The position numbers and the translations under genes were made by a program. A stretch of DNA of 64,000 nucleotides, taken from contig JAIGNY010001187.1 in NCBI GenBank assembly GCA_020152595.1, positions 535,001 through 599,000 on the forward strand. The letters run 5' to 3'. Of this stretch, positions 37,601-52,600 are shown piece after piece. The stretch's first letter is position 1. The number at the start of each line of letters is the position of its first letter. The stretch is from Chiridota heheva (Eukaryota; Echinodermata; Holothuroidea; Apodida; Chiridotidae). The notes beneath the pieces were generated by a model, which had not been told where the DNA came from, did no database searches, and worked only from the letters and a program-made list of their open reading frames with translations.

Positions 37601-40600
37601 CAGGAAGTAAACCTGTGATGCATGTAAATGAGTACCAGCACTGCCAGAAAGTAAACCTGTGATGCACGTAAATGTGTACCAGCACTGCCAGGAAGTAAAC
37701 CTGTGATGCATGTAAATGAGTACCAGGACTGCCAGGAAGTAAACCTGTGATGCATGTAAATGAGTACCAGCACTGCCAGAAAGTAAACCTGTGATGCACG
37801 TAAATGAGTACCAGCACTGCCAGGAAATGAACCTGTGATGAACCTGTGATGCACGTAAATGTGTACCAGCACTGCCAGGAAGTAAACCTGTGATGCATGA
37901 AAATGAGTACCAGGACTGCCAGGAAGTAAACCTGTGATGCATGTAAATGCGTACCAGCACTGCCAGGAAGTAAACCTGTGATGCACGCAAATGCGTACCA
38001 GCTCTGCCAGAAAGTAAACCTGTAATGCACGTAAATGAGTACCAGCACTGCCAGGAAGTGAACCTGTGATGCATGTAAATGAGTACCAGGACTGCCAGGA
38101 AGTGAACCTGTGATGCATGTAAATGCGTACCAGCACTGCCAGGAAGTAAACCTGTGATGCACGCAAATGCGTACCAGCTCTGCCAGAAAGTAAACCTGTA
38201 ATGCACGTAAATGAGTACCAGCACTGCCAAGAAGTGAACCTGTGATGCATGTAAATGCGTACCAGCACTGCCAGGAAGTAAACCTGTGATGCACGTAAAT
38301 GAGTACCAGCACTGCAAGGAAGTAAACCTGTGATGCACGTAAATGAGTACCAGGACTGCCAGGAAGTAAACCTGTGATGCACGTAAATGAGTACCAGGAC
38401 TGCCAGGAAGTGAACCTGTGATGCATGTAAATGCGTACCAGCACTGCCAGGAAGTAAACCTGTGATGCACGCAAATGCGTACCAGCTCTGCCAGAAAGTA
38501 AACCTGTGATGCACGTAAATGAGTACCAGCACTGCAAGGAAGTAAACCTGTGATGCACGTAAATGAGTACCAGGACTGCCAGGAAGTAAACCTGTGATGC
38601 ATGTAAATGAGTACCAGCACTGCCAGGAAGTAAACCTGTGATGCATGTAAATGAGTGCCAGCACTTCCAGGAAGTAAACCTGTGATGCATGTAAATGAGT
38701 ACCAGGACTGCCAGGAAGTGAACCTGTGATGCATGTAAATGCGTACCAGCACTGCCAGGAAGTAAACCTGTGATGCACGCAAATGCGTACCAGCTCTGCC
38801 AGAAAGTAAACCTGTAATGCACGTAAATGAGTACCAGCACTGCCAGGAAGTGAACCTGTGATGCATGTAAATGCGTACCAGCACTGCCAGAAAGTAAACC
38901 TGTGATGCACGTAAATGAGTACCAGCACTGCAAGGAAGTAAACCTGTGATGCACGTAAATGAGTACCAGCACTGCAAGGAAGTAAACCTGTGATGCACGT
39001 AAATGTGTACCAGCACTGCCAGGAAGTAAACCTGTGATGCATGTAAATGAGTACCAGGACTGCCAGGAAGTAAACCTGTGATGCATGTAAATGAGTACCA
39101 GCACTGCCAGAAAGTAAACCTGTGATGCATGTAAATGAGTACCAGGACTGCCAGGAAGTTAACCTGTGATGCATGTAAATGAGTACCAGCACTGCCAGGA
39201 AGTAAACTTGTGATGCACTGGTGTCCTGTCTAGCGGGAGCCATGATCTCTCATCTGCATTAGTCAAATTTGGCCAGAGGGGATAAATTATAACAAAATTA
39301 ACATGTGTAGAGCTGGCTGAGCAGTGACAGTAGGGAGAAAGGGAGGGAAGGAGAGAAATGGGGAGGGGGTGATGCTAGCAGGAGTTGAGTGGTGTTATTT
39401 GTTAAAAAATTCAATCTTTGTCCTCACACCATTCAAAAGCCCAACATATGGGAAACATTGACAATCGATTCCAATAATGCAAAAAGTACCCGCTAATAAA
39501 AATAACAAAAAATTATTTAGAATATAAACAGCTCTTACCAGCCATCTTTCTTGCTGTATGTGTACCCAGATGCTGGTTGATTAGTGGCACGAACTTTGAC
39601 CTGTGGAATTGGTGAACCATCTCTGCTGGATACTCTGCCTCGGATGACAGATGCACGACTACAAAAAAAGAAAGGATACGATTGCTGCAAACATCATACA
39701 TTTTATATGAAGCAAAGAAGCATTCTTGAATTTACAAGAATGCTTTAACTTCAAAGGTCTATAAACAGGTAAAAATATTTTCTGATATACCACTGCCCAC
39801 AAAGAGCATCCACGTCTGATTTTAATTTAATAGTCTTTGAATTTTGAACAAAGCATGTTTAGTTTTCAAGCTATGAGTAATCAAAGTTTGATTTTATTTT
39901 TCTATATGTTGAAAAAATGTGATACATGAACAAAATGCTCTTCTTCAGAGTTCTTCCCTTAATTGCAGACCTTGAAAATGTTCAAAATGCCTTCTCCAGC
40001 TTGAGGTTGCTTGGGTTAATGGTAAAGATAAAATCCTCTTCATTAGATTTATCTTCACTTTTTCAAAGAGAAATGGCAGAGGATTAAAAAACAATAGATT
40101 TATAAAATAAAGTAAAGTTCACAAACATTTGCATATTTGAACAAAAATCTTCCAAAAAGATGTAAAATGGGCAAATTTTAACCAAATTTGAAGATTTATT
40201 TTTTTCTTCATGTTTAAGTGGACCTTAAATCAATTTAGCTAGTGTTGCCTCTACTTGTCCATATACCTTTAGTTTCCATACTATTCATTTATGATAGGTT
40301 ACCAGTTTTTAATTGAAGGATATAGTGCAACACCCCCACCTTTCCTGAATGCGAAAAACCTGGAAAATGTTGAAAAGTTGGAAAAAATATTTCTTGTGAA
40401 AAAATGAAAACTGTTATTTTTTGTTTGTAACTGAAAATTATTTGTGCTTTCCCCATGACCCCCTCCAAAAGATGTGATTATTTCTCCCCCCTCCAAGATG
40501 TTATTATTTCTCCCCCTCCCAGATGTGATTATTTCTATGTCTCTGAATGTTAAGTTGATGATATCAAAACAAATTATTTAAAAATTTGTTACCTTTGTTT

Positions 40601-43600
40601 AGAAGGGTTGAACGACTGCACATCAATTTGGAGTTGGCGATCGATCCAAGCCCGATAACGTTCAAAGAACGGAGCTGATGGAAGCATGGGTGGAAGAACT
40701 GTTTTGGCATCTGGTTGGAACACGCATAAATCAGAGGAAGAGCAGACAGTATGGGAACAACAATCAGGGTCACCGCAGTCAGTCAATGAATCTGATGAAC
40801 AATTCATTTTCAAAATTAATCAGTAACAAAGATAAACAGTTCAAATAAGAAGAATGATAGGATAGGGAAGAAATACTTTGGTGAAAATGTGAGGTCGCAT
40901 TATTATTCTGGAGTCTCTAGAATATTCGAAAAACATTGCGTGTGATGGTACTGATAACCTTTGATATGGATGTTCAAATCAACAGCAATCATTTCTACTG
41001 AATACTTAATCATTTTACAATGACACGAGTATCACGAAAATATGACTTTTGTTATTTCAAAATCCCACGAATTAGCCAAAAAACAATTCTCACTTTTTGA
41101 CCGAGAACCCCTTTTAATATGCCAAGAGTACAAACAGTTGATAAATGTAAAGATAGTAGAAGTATACAGTAGCAAGTAATTGCAAGGTATCAAATGGGAG
41201 AATTATACTAGGGTTGCAAAAGAAAAGTGATAAATTGCCCAACATACAGGGAGGTTATGAAACCTAACCTGTTAGGGTGAGAATTGTTCTGCTCCAAAAC
41301 CCTCCCTGTATGGTGGGCGATATATATTTTTCCATTGCAAAATAAGTCAACTCTTTTAAGGTCCTACAAATAGATTTCTTCTTCAAATTGTTAAATATTT
41401 CATTGGGTAACTAGAAAGGCCTTATTGTGGATCACATGTAAAAAAGCTAAATCCATCTGAGCCATAAGGTTTATAGGGCCTGTGCTTACCCCTGGGTTTC
41501 CATGGCGCAAGCAGATGAGAGTACATGACTCCCCCTGGACGGGACGCCAGTCCATCGCAGATTCACTCCCCAGCAGTGCTGGTACTCATTTTGCAGCTGA
41601 GTGGACTGAAACAAGTAGAGTAAAGTGTCTTGCTGAAGGACACAATGCAGCACTCACAATGGGAATCCAACTCAGTACCTCTCGAATACGAGTATGACTC
41701 CTTAACCACAACACCTATTATGTGTATCGCATGTATCAGCAAAATATTTCTTTTAAATTGCTACAATTGTAAATTAATTTACTGCTGTGAATGAGCTTGG
41801 TCTTAATGAACCATGAGAACTTATCATAATAAAACTTTTTAACTATATCAAAATTAAAAATCTAAGATGTCTATATTTTAGTTGCAAGATGTGTACAAAA
41901 GATTTCCACTTAGTTGTATACTTTCCACCCATACAGACCCTTTAAGGTAACAAATATAACTACTTACCCCCATCATTATCACTGCCATCATCACATCTCC
42001 TTTCCACTGCTACTTGACAAGCGTCTCCATGGTAACCACTACTGCAAGAGCACTGCCAATTTTGGTTCACGAATTGGCACACACCGTGACCACTGCAGCC
42101 CTGAGGGCATCCATCTGAAATTCGAAACACAACGTAACTATAAACATATTCTGTAATATTACTGCAAATCAGTTCCAGTAATTGAATACTTGTTCTCAAG
42201 TACACAAGCAACTTGTCACATTTTTGAGTGTCTTAATCAAACAAAATACGATTTGAAGATGATTAAAGGCTAGTGCATCGACCTATTAACATAAATGAAT
42301 TACACTACAACGAGATGAGTATTTTCATCACAAATTAATCAAAAACAGGCTGAAATATTGAAGAAAAGTTTACCTTTATTCTTAGCATTAATATAAGTAA
42401 GTTACTTTTTTGCTACCAATTTTTTTATAATTTTGATTATATCTAGGTTTTAAAATTCTATCAAATGGTTTTATTGGTAAGGGCAAAATTAAGTGTGAAA
42501 TAAGTTACATCTTGCACACTGTTCAAATCTGAATATATCAAACTAACTCAACTTTGTCCAATTGTGTGTGGAATAAGTTACATCTTGCACACTTTTCAAA
42601 TCTGAACATATCAAACTAACTCAACTTTGTCCAATTGTGTGTGGAATAAGTTACATCTTGCACACTTTTCAAATCTGAACATATCAAACTAACTCAACTT
42701 TGTCCAATTTTGTGTGTAATAAGTTACATCTTGCACACTGTTCAAATCTGAACATATCAAACTAGCTCAAATGAGTCCAATTGTGTGTGAAATAAGTTAC
42801 ATCTTGCACACTGTTCAAATCTGAACATATCAAACTAGCTCAAATTTGTCCAATTGTGTGTGGAATAAGTTACATCTTGCACACTTTTCAAATCTGAACA
42901 TATCAAACTAGCTCAAATTTGTCCAATTGTGTGTGGAATAAGTTACATCTTGCACACTTTTCAAATCTGAACATATCAAACTAACTCAACTTTGTCCAAT
43001 TGTGTGTGGAATAAGTTACATCTTGCACACTGTTCAAATCTGAACATATCAAACTAACTCAACTTTGTCCAATTGTGTGTGGAATAAGTTACATCTTGCA
43101 CACTGTTCAAATCTGAACATATCAAACTAGCTCAAATGAGTCCAATTGTGTGTGAAATAAGTTACATCTTGCACACTGTTCAAATCTGAACATATCAAAC
43201 TAACTCAACTTTGTCCAATTGTGTGTGAAATAAGTTACATCTTGCACACTGTTCAAATCTGAATATATCAAACTAGCTCAAATTTGGCCAATTTTGTGTG
43301 AAATAAGTTACATCTTGCACACTGTTCAAATCTGAACATATCAAACTAACTCAACTTTGTCCAATTGTGTGGAATAAGTTACATCTTGCACACTTTTCAA
43401 ATCTGAACATATCAAACTAACTCAACTTTGTCCAATTGTGTGTGGAATAAGTTACATCTTGCACACTTTTCAAATCTGAACATATCAAACTAACTCAACT
43501 TTGTCCAATTTTGTGTGTAATAAGTTACATCTTGCACACTGTTCAAATCTGAACATATCAAACTAGCTCAAATGAGTCCAATTGTGTGTGAAATAAGTTA

Positions 43601-46600
43601 CATCTTGCACACTGTTCAAATCTGAACATATCAAACTAGCTCAAATTTGTCCAATTGTGTGTGGAATAAGTTACATCTTGCACACTTTTCAAATCTGAAC
43701 ATATCAAACTAGCTCAAATTTGTCCAATTGTGTGTGGAATAAGTTACATCTTGCACACTTTTCAAATCTGAACATATCAAACTAACTCAACTTTGTCCAA
43801 TTGTGTGTGGAATAAGTTACATCTTGCACACTGTTCAAATCTGAACATATCAAACTAACTCAACTTTGTCCAATTGTGTGTGGAATAAGTTACATCTTGC
43901 ACACTGTTCAAATCTGAACATATCAAACTAGCTCAAATGAGTCCAATTGTGTGTGAAATAAGTTACATCTTGCACACTGTTCAAATCTGAACATATCAAA
44001 CTATAGCTCAAATTTGTCCAATTGTGTGTGGAATAAGTTACATCTTGCACACTGTTCAAATCTGAACATATCAAACTAGCTCAACTTTGTCCAATTGTGT
44101 GTGGAATAAGTTACATCTTGCACACTGTTCAAATCTGAATATATCAAACTAACTCAACTTGTGTCCAATTGTGTGTGAAATAAGTTACATCTTGCACACT
44201 GTTCAAATCTGAACATATCAAACTAGCTCAAATTTGTCCAATTGTGTGTGGAATAAGTTACATCTTGCACACTGTTCAAATCTGAACATATCAAACTAGC
44301 TCAAATTTGTCCAATTGTGTGTGGAATAAGTTACATCTTGCACACTTTTCAAATCTGAACATATCAAACTAGCTCAAATGAGTCCAATTGTGTGTGGAAT
44401 AAGTTACATCTTGCACACTTTTCAAATCTGAATATATCAAACTAGCTCAAATTTGTCCAATTGTGTGTGGAATAAGTTACATCTTGCACACTGCTCAAAT
44501 CTGAACATATCAAACTATAGCTCAAATTTGTCCAATTGTGTGTGGAATAAGTTACATCTTGCACACTTTTCAAATCTGAATATATCAAACTAGCTCAAAT
44601 TTGTCCAATTGTGTGTGAAATAAGTTACATCTTGCACACTGTTCAAATCTGAATATATCAAACTAGCTCAAATTTGGCCAATTGTGTGTGAAATAAGTTA
44701 CATCTTGCACACTGTTCAAATCTATACATATCAAACTAGCTCAAATTTGTCCAATTGTGTGTGAAATAAGTTACATCTTGCACACTGTTCAAATCTGAAC
44801 ATATCAAACTAGCTCAAATTTGTCCAATTTTGTGTGGAATAAGTTACATCTTGCACACTTTTCAAATCTGAATATATCAAACTAGCTCAAATTTGTCCAA
44901 TTTTGTGTGGAATAAGTTACATCTTGCACACTTTTCAAATCTGAATATATCAAACTAGCTCAAATTTGTCCAATTGTGTGTGGAATAAGTTACATCTTGC
45001 ACACTGTTCAAATCTGAACATATCAAACTAGCTCAAATTTGTCCAATTGTGTGTGGAATAAGTTACATCTTGCACACTGTTCAAATCTGAACATATCAAA
45101 CTAACTCAACTTTGTCCAATTGTGTGTGGAATAAGTTACATCTTGCACACTGTTCAAATATGAACATATCAAACTAGCTCAAATTTGTCCAATTGTGTGT
45201 GGAATAAGTTACATCTTGCACACTTTTCAAATCTGAACATATCAAACTAACTCAACTTTGTCCAATTGTGTGTGGAATAAGTTACATCTTGCACACTGTT
45301 CAAATCTGAACATATCAAACTAACTCAACTTTGTCCAATTGTGTGTGGAATAAGTTACATCTTGCACACTTTTCAAATCTGAACATATCAAACTAACTCA
45401 ACTTTGTCCAATTGTGTGTGGAATAAGTTACATCTTGCACACTGTTCAAATCTGAACATATCAAACTAGCTCAAATTTGTCCAATTGTGTGTGGAATAAG
45501 TTACATCTGCACACTTTTCAAATCTGAACATATCAAACTAGCTCAACTTTGTCCAATTGTGTGTGGAATAAGTTACATCTTGCACACTGTTCAAATCTGA
45601 ACATATCAAACTAACTCAACTTTGTCCAATTGTGTGTGGAATAAGTTACATCTTGCACACTGTTCAAATCTGAACATATCAAACTAGCTCAAATTTGTCC
45701 AATTGTGTGTGGAATAAGTTACATCTTGCACACTGTTCAAATCTGAACATATCAAACTAGCTCAAATTTGTCCAATTGTGTGTGGAATAAGTTACATCTT
45801 GCACACTTTTCAAATCTGAACATATCAAACTAGCTCAACTTTGTCCAATTGTGTGTGGAATAAGTTACATCTTGCACACTGTACAAATCTATACATATCA
45901 AACTAACTCAACTTTGTCCAATTGTGTGTGGAATAAGTTACATCTTGCACACTGTTCAAATCTGAATATATCAAACTAGCTCAAATTTGTGCAATTGTGT
46001 GTGGAATAAGTTACATCTTGCACACTTTTCAAATCTGTACATATCAAACTAGCTCAAATGAGTCCAATTGTGTGTGGAATAACTTACATCTTGCACACTT
46101 TTCAAATCTGAATATATCAAACTAGCTCAAATTTGTCCAATTGTGTGTGGAATAAGTTACATCTTGCACACTGCTCAAATCTGAACATATCAAACTATAG
46201 CTCAAATTTGTCCAATTGTGTGTGGAATAAGTTACATCTTGCACATTTTTCAAATCTGAATATATCAAACTAGCTCAAATTTGTCCAATTGTGTGTGAAA
46301 TAAGTTACATCTTGCACACTGTTCAAATCTGAATATATCAAAACTATCTTGCACACTGTACAAATTTGTCCAATTGTGTGTGAAATAAGTTACATCTTGC
46401 ACACTGTTCAAATCTGAATATATCAAACTAGCTCAAATTTGTCCAATTGTGTGTAGAATAAGTTACATCTTGCACACTTTTCAAATCTGAATATATCAAA
46501 CTAGCTCAAATTTGTCCAATTGTGTGTGGAATAAGTTACATCTTGCACACTGTTCAAATCTGAATATATCAAACTAGCTCAAATTTGTCCAATTGTGTGT

Positions 46601-49600
46601 GGAATAAGTTACATCTTGCACACTGTTCAAATCTGAATATATCAAACTAGCTCAAATTTGTCCAATTGTGTGTGAAATAAGTTACATCTTGCACACTTTT
46701 CAAATCTGAACATATCCAACTAGCTCAAATTTGTCCAATTGTGTGTGGAATAAGTTACATCTTGCACACTGTTCAAATCTGAATATATCAAACTAGCTCA
46801 AATTTGTCCAATTGTGTGTGGAATAAGTTACATCTTGCACACTGTTCAAATCTGAACATATCCAACTAGCTCAAATTTGTCCAATTGTGTGTGGAATAAG
46901 TTACATCTTGCACACTTTTCAAATCTGAATATATCAAACTAGCTCAAATTTGTCCAATTGTGTGTGGAATAAGTTACATCTTGCACACTTTTCAAATCTG
47001 AATATATCAAACTAGCTCAAATTTGGCCAATTGTGTGTGAAATAAGTTACATCTTGCACACTGTTCAAATCTGAACATCCAACTAGCTCAAATTTGTCCA
47101 ATTGTGTGTGGAATAAGTTACATCTTGCACACTTTTCGAATCTGAATATATCAAACTAGCTCAAATTTGTCCAATTGTGTGTGGAATAAGTTACATCTTG
47201 CACACTTTTCGAATCTGAATATATCAAACTAGCTCAAATTTGGCCAATTGTGTGTGGAATAAGTTACATCTTGCACACTGTTCAAATCTGAACATATCTA
47301 ACTAGCTCAAATTTGTCCAATTGTGTGTGGAATAAGTTACATCTTGCACACTTTTCAAATCTGAATATATCAAACTAGCTCAAATTTGTCCAATTGTGTG
47401 TGGAATAAGTTACATCTTGCACACTTTTCGAATCTGAATATATCAAACTAGCTCAAATTTGTCCAATTGTGACAGACCTTCTGATCCCCAAACACCTTAA
47501 ACAACTCTTCCTTCAATTTCCACTGCTTTTCTTATATTGATCAAATCAATAAGTACAAACTTGGTACAAAAAAAGGGACATTTAGATGTCCCGAAGAAAA
47601 CCTCATTTTCACAACACCTGCTCTTCAAATTATTCCATTAAATATCTCTGTAGAAATGATTTGTTTCCTGGTCAAAATAATTTACTTAAAGCAACAAAAA
47701 TAGACAAGTTGAGCTGATTGAAAATAAAGTAGGCCTTTTGCTATATTTTGTTTATTTGTATTTGGTGAAAAAGGAGCAAAAAGTGTCGCACATATCAAGT
47801 GGTGACAAAAAGGGAGTTCCATATTTACCATTTTATATACTTGGCTCAATATTCAACAATTAATTATGTCAATATGCTTCCTACACAGCTGCAAGTGATT
47901 TCTCAAGACATAGAGAAAGTAATTGTGACTGACACAGTATTCTTCTTATTCCTTCATCTACTAAATCTGCCATTTTATTTAACTTTCAACCCATCCCTCA
48001 CCATTTGTCACATATTTTCTCCCTAACCCATCCTCTTTACTCCTTGTTCCTTTTATACCTAAATCATTTTTTTTGTCTTCTTTACAAGATTATTGGCACC
48101 TCATTGTCTCTATACCATGTACGTAATTTCAAGGACAGGGGAAAGGAGGGGAGTCTGTCATCTTTCAGGCAGGAGTTTTGATACATAATCAACAGTTTTT
48201 GGACAAATATGCATCTTGCTTAGAATGTTCGGGGGGTGGGGAGGGGTAGAGGGGTGAAGTGCTCCACCATCCCCCTTCATTTTTTGGAGTAGAATCATGA
48301 CTTCTATTCCCCTATCCCGGATCCCCCACGCTAGATCCATATCTGCTAAATCAGAGCCCCCCATTGTTTATTTCTTTATTTCCATTCCATTAACCACTGG
48401 TTATTTGTGATTCACATGTGCTGTGCTATGCCCATACTATTTCAAAAGATAAACAAGTCGCAAGATATAACAATAAATGCTCACCTAGCCTACAGTACTT
48501 TCCATTCCAGCCCTCATCGCAGACACATTTGCTGTCTATACATTCACCATGGGGAGAACACGAAGAGAGGCAGGTCTGCTCCGAGCAGCTTGGGCCCGTC
48601 CACCCTTGAAGGCAATGACATACACCCACCAAGCACTGTGCATGTTCACCGCAGTCACTGTGGTTAGAGCAGTGAGTTGTCTCAATCACGATTTCTATTA
48701 TAAAAAAATTAAAAGAGTTTATCACGTTTTCCTCTTCCCTGTAAATATATTTAATATATCTAAGCTCTATCTGTACAAATTTACATGGAATAAGCTTGGA
48801 TAATTTCTCTATATAATCAAATCAGTTTATAAGTAACTCCATAGATAATCAGATGAACGAACAAATGGACAAACGGAAAAGAGACTAAATCCTTCTTTAC
48901 CACCTTCCTTGGCAGCAGGACAAAAATGAACCAACCTTCATCACATGCTTCGCCTTGGTAACCAGAGTCACACAGGCATTCTCCTTGAGCACACATGCCA
49001 TGACCGCTACAGTCAGGCACCAAGCATTCATCCCATGCAATGTGACATTCCTGTCCCTTCCATCCTGCAAAACACTCACAGCGTCCATGTAAATAACGCC
49101 CTCTATCATTGCACAGAACGGGACATACAGCTGAAAAATAAAAGACAAAATAATTATATTCAATTTCAAGAATCCAGAACAACTTTAATTAATAACCTCT
49201 TTCTGAACGAAGAAAACCAAGTCATATACATAATCTAATTTAAAGTAATATTAACTGATTTATTTAATTCTATTTTAGTCTCATTTTCACATAATTTACA
49301 ATAATAAAAAAAACTGTACATATCTTAAACAGGACAGAACAAAAATATAAATGTATTAATATGATGTACATTTAAAAATATGAACATAATACAAAATTAG
49401 ACAATTTAATGTAATTGCTTTTATGAGGAACAATGTCTTACTCAATAGCTCCCCCTTCCCCCTCCCCCCAAACCAAATCTAACATGATATCTTAAAAGGC
49501 CAACGGGTCAGGTCAATTGTACAAACACCAGAAATCAAGTTTAATACATTACCTCTAGAACAGTCAATTCCTGTGTATTGTTCATTACAGATGCATTGAC

Positions 49601-52600
49601 CTTTGACACAGCCACCATTCCCACTACAATCAGATGGGCAAGACCAACCATCTAGAAATATAAAAAAAATATATAAAAATTGCGAGTAAAAAAGACCACC
49701 ATTACAGAATAAAATTATTGAGTGGATTCACATTGTCGGAATATTTAAAATCTTTCAACACTTTCATAAGTTTTTATTTTGTTTATTTGTTGAGGAAGGG
49801 TTTTTCTGTGTAGTTCTTTAATACAATGAAGGATGATATATTACCAAAGGATAACAGAGTCTGAATGAACCTTGCAGTTGTGGGAAATGTTAGTTTTATC
49901 TTTCCCTCTTTATCCCACCAGGTGATGGAAGTCAATAAGCAACCCTCCATACATACTGCCATGTCATCTGCTATTAAGTTGTTAAACATTGATAGTTTTG
50001 TTGTTATACAAATTGGTATAAATCACATAATCACAGACAGGGTTAATATAGTTGGCATCCATTTTGAAAAAAAACTTTCAATTTTCATGTTATAAGCAGA
50101 ATAGTGCACTGGTACATCAAATCAAATGTTGCCGTTGTCAAATTTCAGTAAATTTTTGTCAATTTTCAGGAAATTTTCTTCAATTTTCATAAAATATTGT
50201 CAAAAGTTCCAATAATTTTACCAAATTTCTCTTCAATTTTACCAATTTATGTTAATAATTTTCCAATTTTTCCTCCCACGCGGGAAGAAAGCATGCAACT
50301 ACAGTTTCTCCCTATCCGCCGCAGCTCTGGTCTCCCTCACCTGCGGTACTTGACGATAGCTGAACCAACTCTTCTTGCTCTCCATCATTGTAAATCCCAA
50401 GGAACCATTCACCAGCTGAAAACTCTTCTGTCACTGACCAAATTCTGTGCACGTTCGTCGATCTTCGCACTCTCCTTAATTCCTCAGAAACACTTGCAAT
50501 TCCTTTATCATCTACCTTTACAGCAACTTTATAATCACTTAAATTGGCAACTTTACGAATTTTTAGTTCAGTCCCATCTACTGCTCTCCTATCTCTGTCA
50601 GAAGACTTTTTACTGTGCAGCTGAGTGAAATCGTACTGGCTATGGGATGGTAATCCCGCTCGTTTACCGTACATGACAAAACTGGAATGCCTAGGAATGG
50701 TTAAATTCAATTCAATTATTGCCGACTGATAAAAATTGAGATGCAGAAACCAAAAACGATGAGGAGGAACAGTTTGGTTGGTGTTACTGCCAATGCCGAT
50801 GAACGTCGCAAGAATCGGACCTGGCGATGTTGTTGAAAGTTTAGGGGGTCTTCTTGTGGGTCGAAAATCTGCAAAAATAAGTTCAATTTTAGTTTCCTTT
50901 TTTTATGTTACTCATCTACAACGCACGAACAACCCCTACCCTCATTCCTGTTACCAATGAACCGCATATCAACTAAATATTGTAATTCTTAAATGAACCA
51001 TAGTTAAAAAGTCAGATTTACAAATGTGCAGAATTCAATGTCCTAGGATATCAGTTGGACGATGCGTAAAACAAACTATATACTGATACTACAGAAGACA
51101 CAAAAAAGTCTCCCCAATCATTTGTTCTCTCTGGATGAATATTAGTATTTTTTCAGCCTCTTTTACAACCCAACGTGGACTCATTTACAACTTGAAAACT
51201 TGGGGCAAGGAAGGACAGCTGTTGATTTATCAGGGAGACCATTTCAACAGGTGCTGCTTCTTTATGAGTTTTAGTAGCATGTAGTCAATTTGACATTGAT
51301 AGCACAAACATAGGATAAGTGAAACGGAAAGAAGAAAAAAACCTTTCCTGAGAAGGTTTTGTCATCAGGAGGTGACTGACCCTTTAAACGGCATTCCTAA
51401 AGGCATTAATCACAGGTGGAACTGACAAACATAAATGTCTTTATATTCAGTTTGAATGATTGCCAATTGTCTTTTTGTAACATATTACAAAATAACCAAA
51501 TTCAAGTGGTAAAATGCAATTCAATTTAAAATTTTACTGAGAAAAATAGATGGCGATTAAAACAATGCACAACTTAAAATAGATTATATCATGAATGTAA
51601 TTTTATCATATTGGCAGAAAATGGCAAGTTTCTGCTTTGTCCAACTAAATTCGTGTTGTGGTTTGCAATTGTGTATTTTTTCTTCAGACCTTTCATCCTA
51701 TTTCCTCTATACGAAAGAAAAAAAAACTAGTCACGAAGGGTTGGTTGGTGGGTGAGGTTCAACAGCACGACGTCATGATGGTCAGATTTGGTTTACAAGA
51801 AAACAAATAAGATTTCCCCATCTACAAAGAAGAAGGCAAGAGGGGAAAAACCACTTTCCTCACCAATACCATCCCACTTACATGTTTTTAATGCTTAAGT
51901 TCCAATGCATTTAATTGTCCCATTAATTTTCTTTCATATAACCTCTTTATATGTCATTCACAAACTAATCTTGTTCCTAAGACATATACATACCTGTTGG
52001 AAATGACTTGCTCTTTGTAGGAAAGTTGCGGGGACCTGGATTGTCAGTGACTGCGGGCTCTGGAACCACAGGAACTCTTGTCATGATAAGAACTGAAAAA
52101 CAAAAAAAATTGTGTAAAACAATTGCAATAGAGTTTTAATACATAGGTTTTAAAAGGTTGATCATCATAAAAAAAGTAAGAAAAACACCACAAAATCTAT
52201 TTATAAGAAGATTCACATTTAAGTGCGAATTCTGAAATTATACCAAAATTTAAAGTAAAATTCAACATTTTTTAATTTTCTTTTATGGTGCCTGGAGAGA
52301 GTACAACTAAATTATATTGTTCAATATATACCAGATCTTTAATTTTGGGTTCCTGATAAATTTTCATGTTTAGTCTTAAATGAATTTTACTAGCACTGAA
52401 AAAGTCAATACAAATGATTGATTGATTGAAAACTCAAAAAGAGAAACATAGAGGTAAAATTATATCAAAACAACTTTACAGAATAAATGGTGCAATCTCA
52501 AAAAAGGTAAACTAAAAGGTGTAAAGCACAGCAGCTTGGAGGAGAAATAGTCGGTTGCATAGGTGTGGGGAAGGGCAGAAGAGGGGAAATTCTGGCACTC

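Noticed and set aside
37216-39243. Three overlapping minus-strand open frames of 618-675 codons
   Set aside because: Produced by the 44-bp array (44 is not a multiple of 3 and the unit lacks stops on this strand). It derives from a SINE inside a teneurin intron.
42490-47472. CRISPR-like regular repeats
   Set aside because: Units are contiguous without unique spacers, the DNA is eukaryotic and lies in an intron.
48158-48364. Small minus-strand open frame between EGF exons and the satellite
   Set aside because: No cysteine pattern, no splice sites and no similarity to teneurin; intron sequence.
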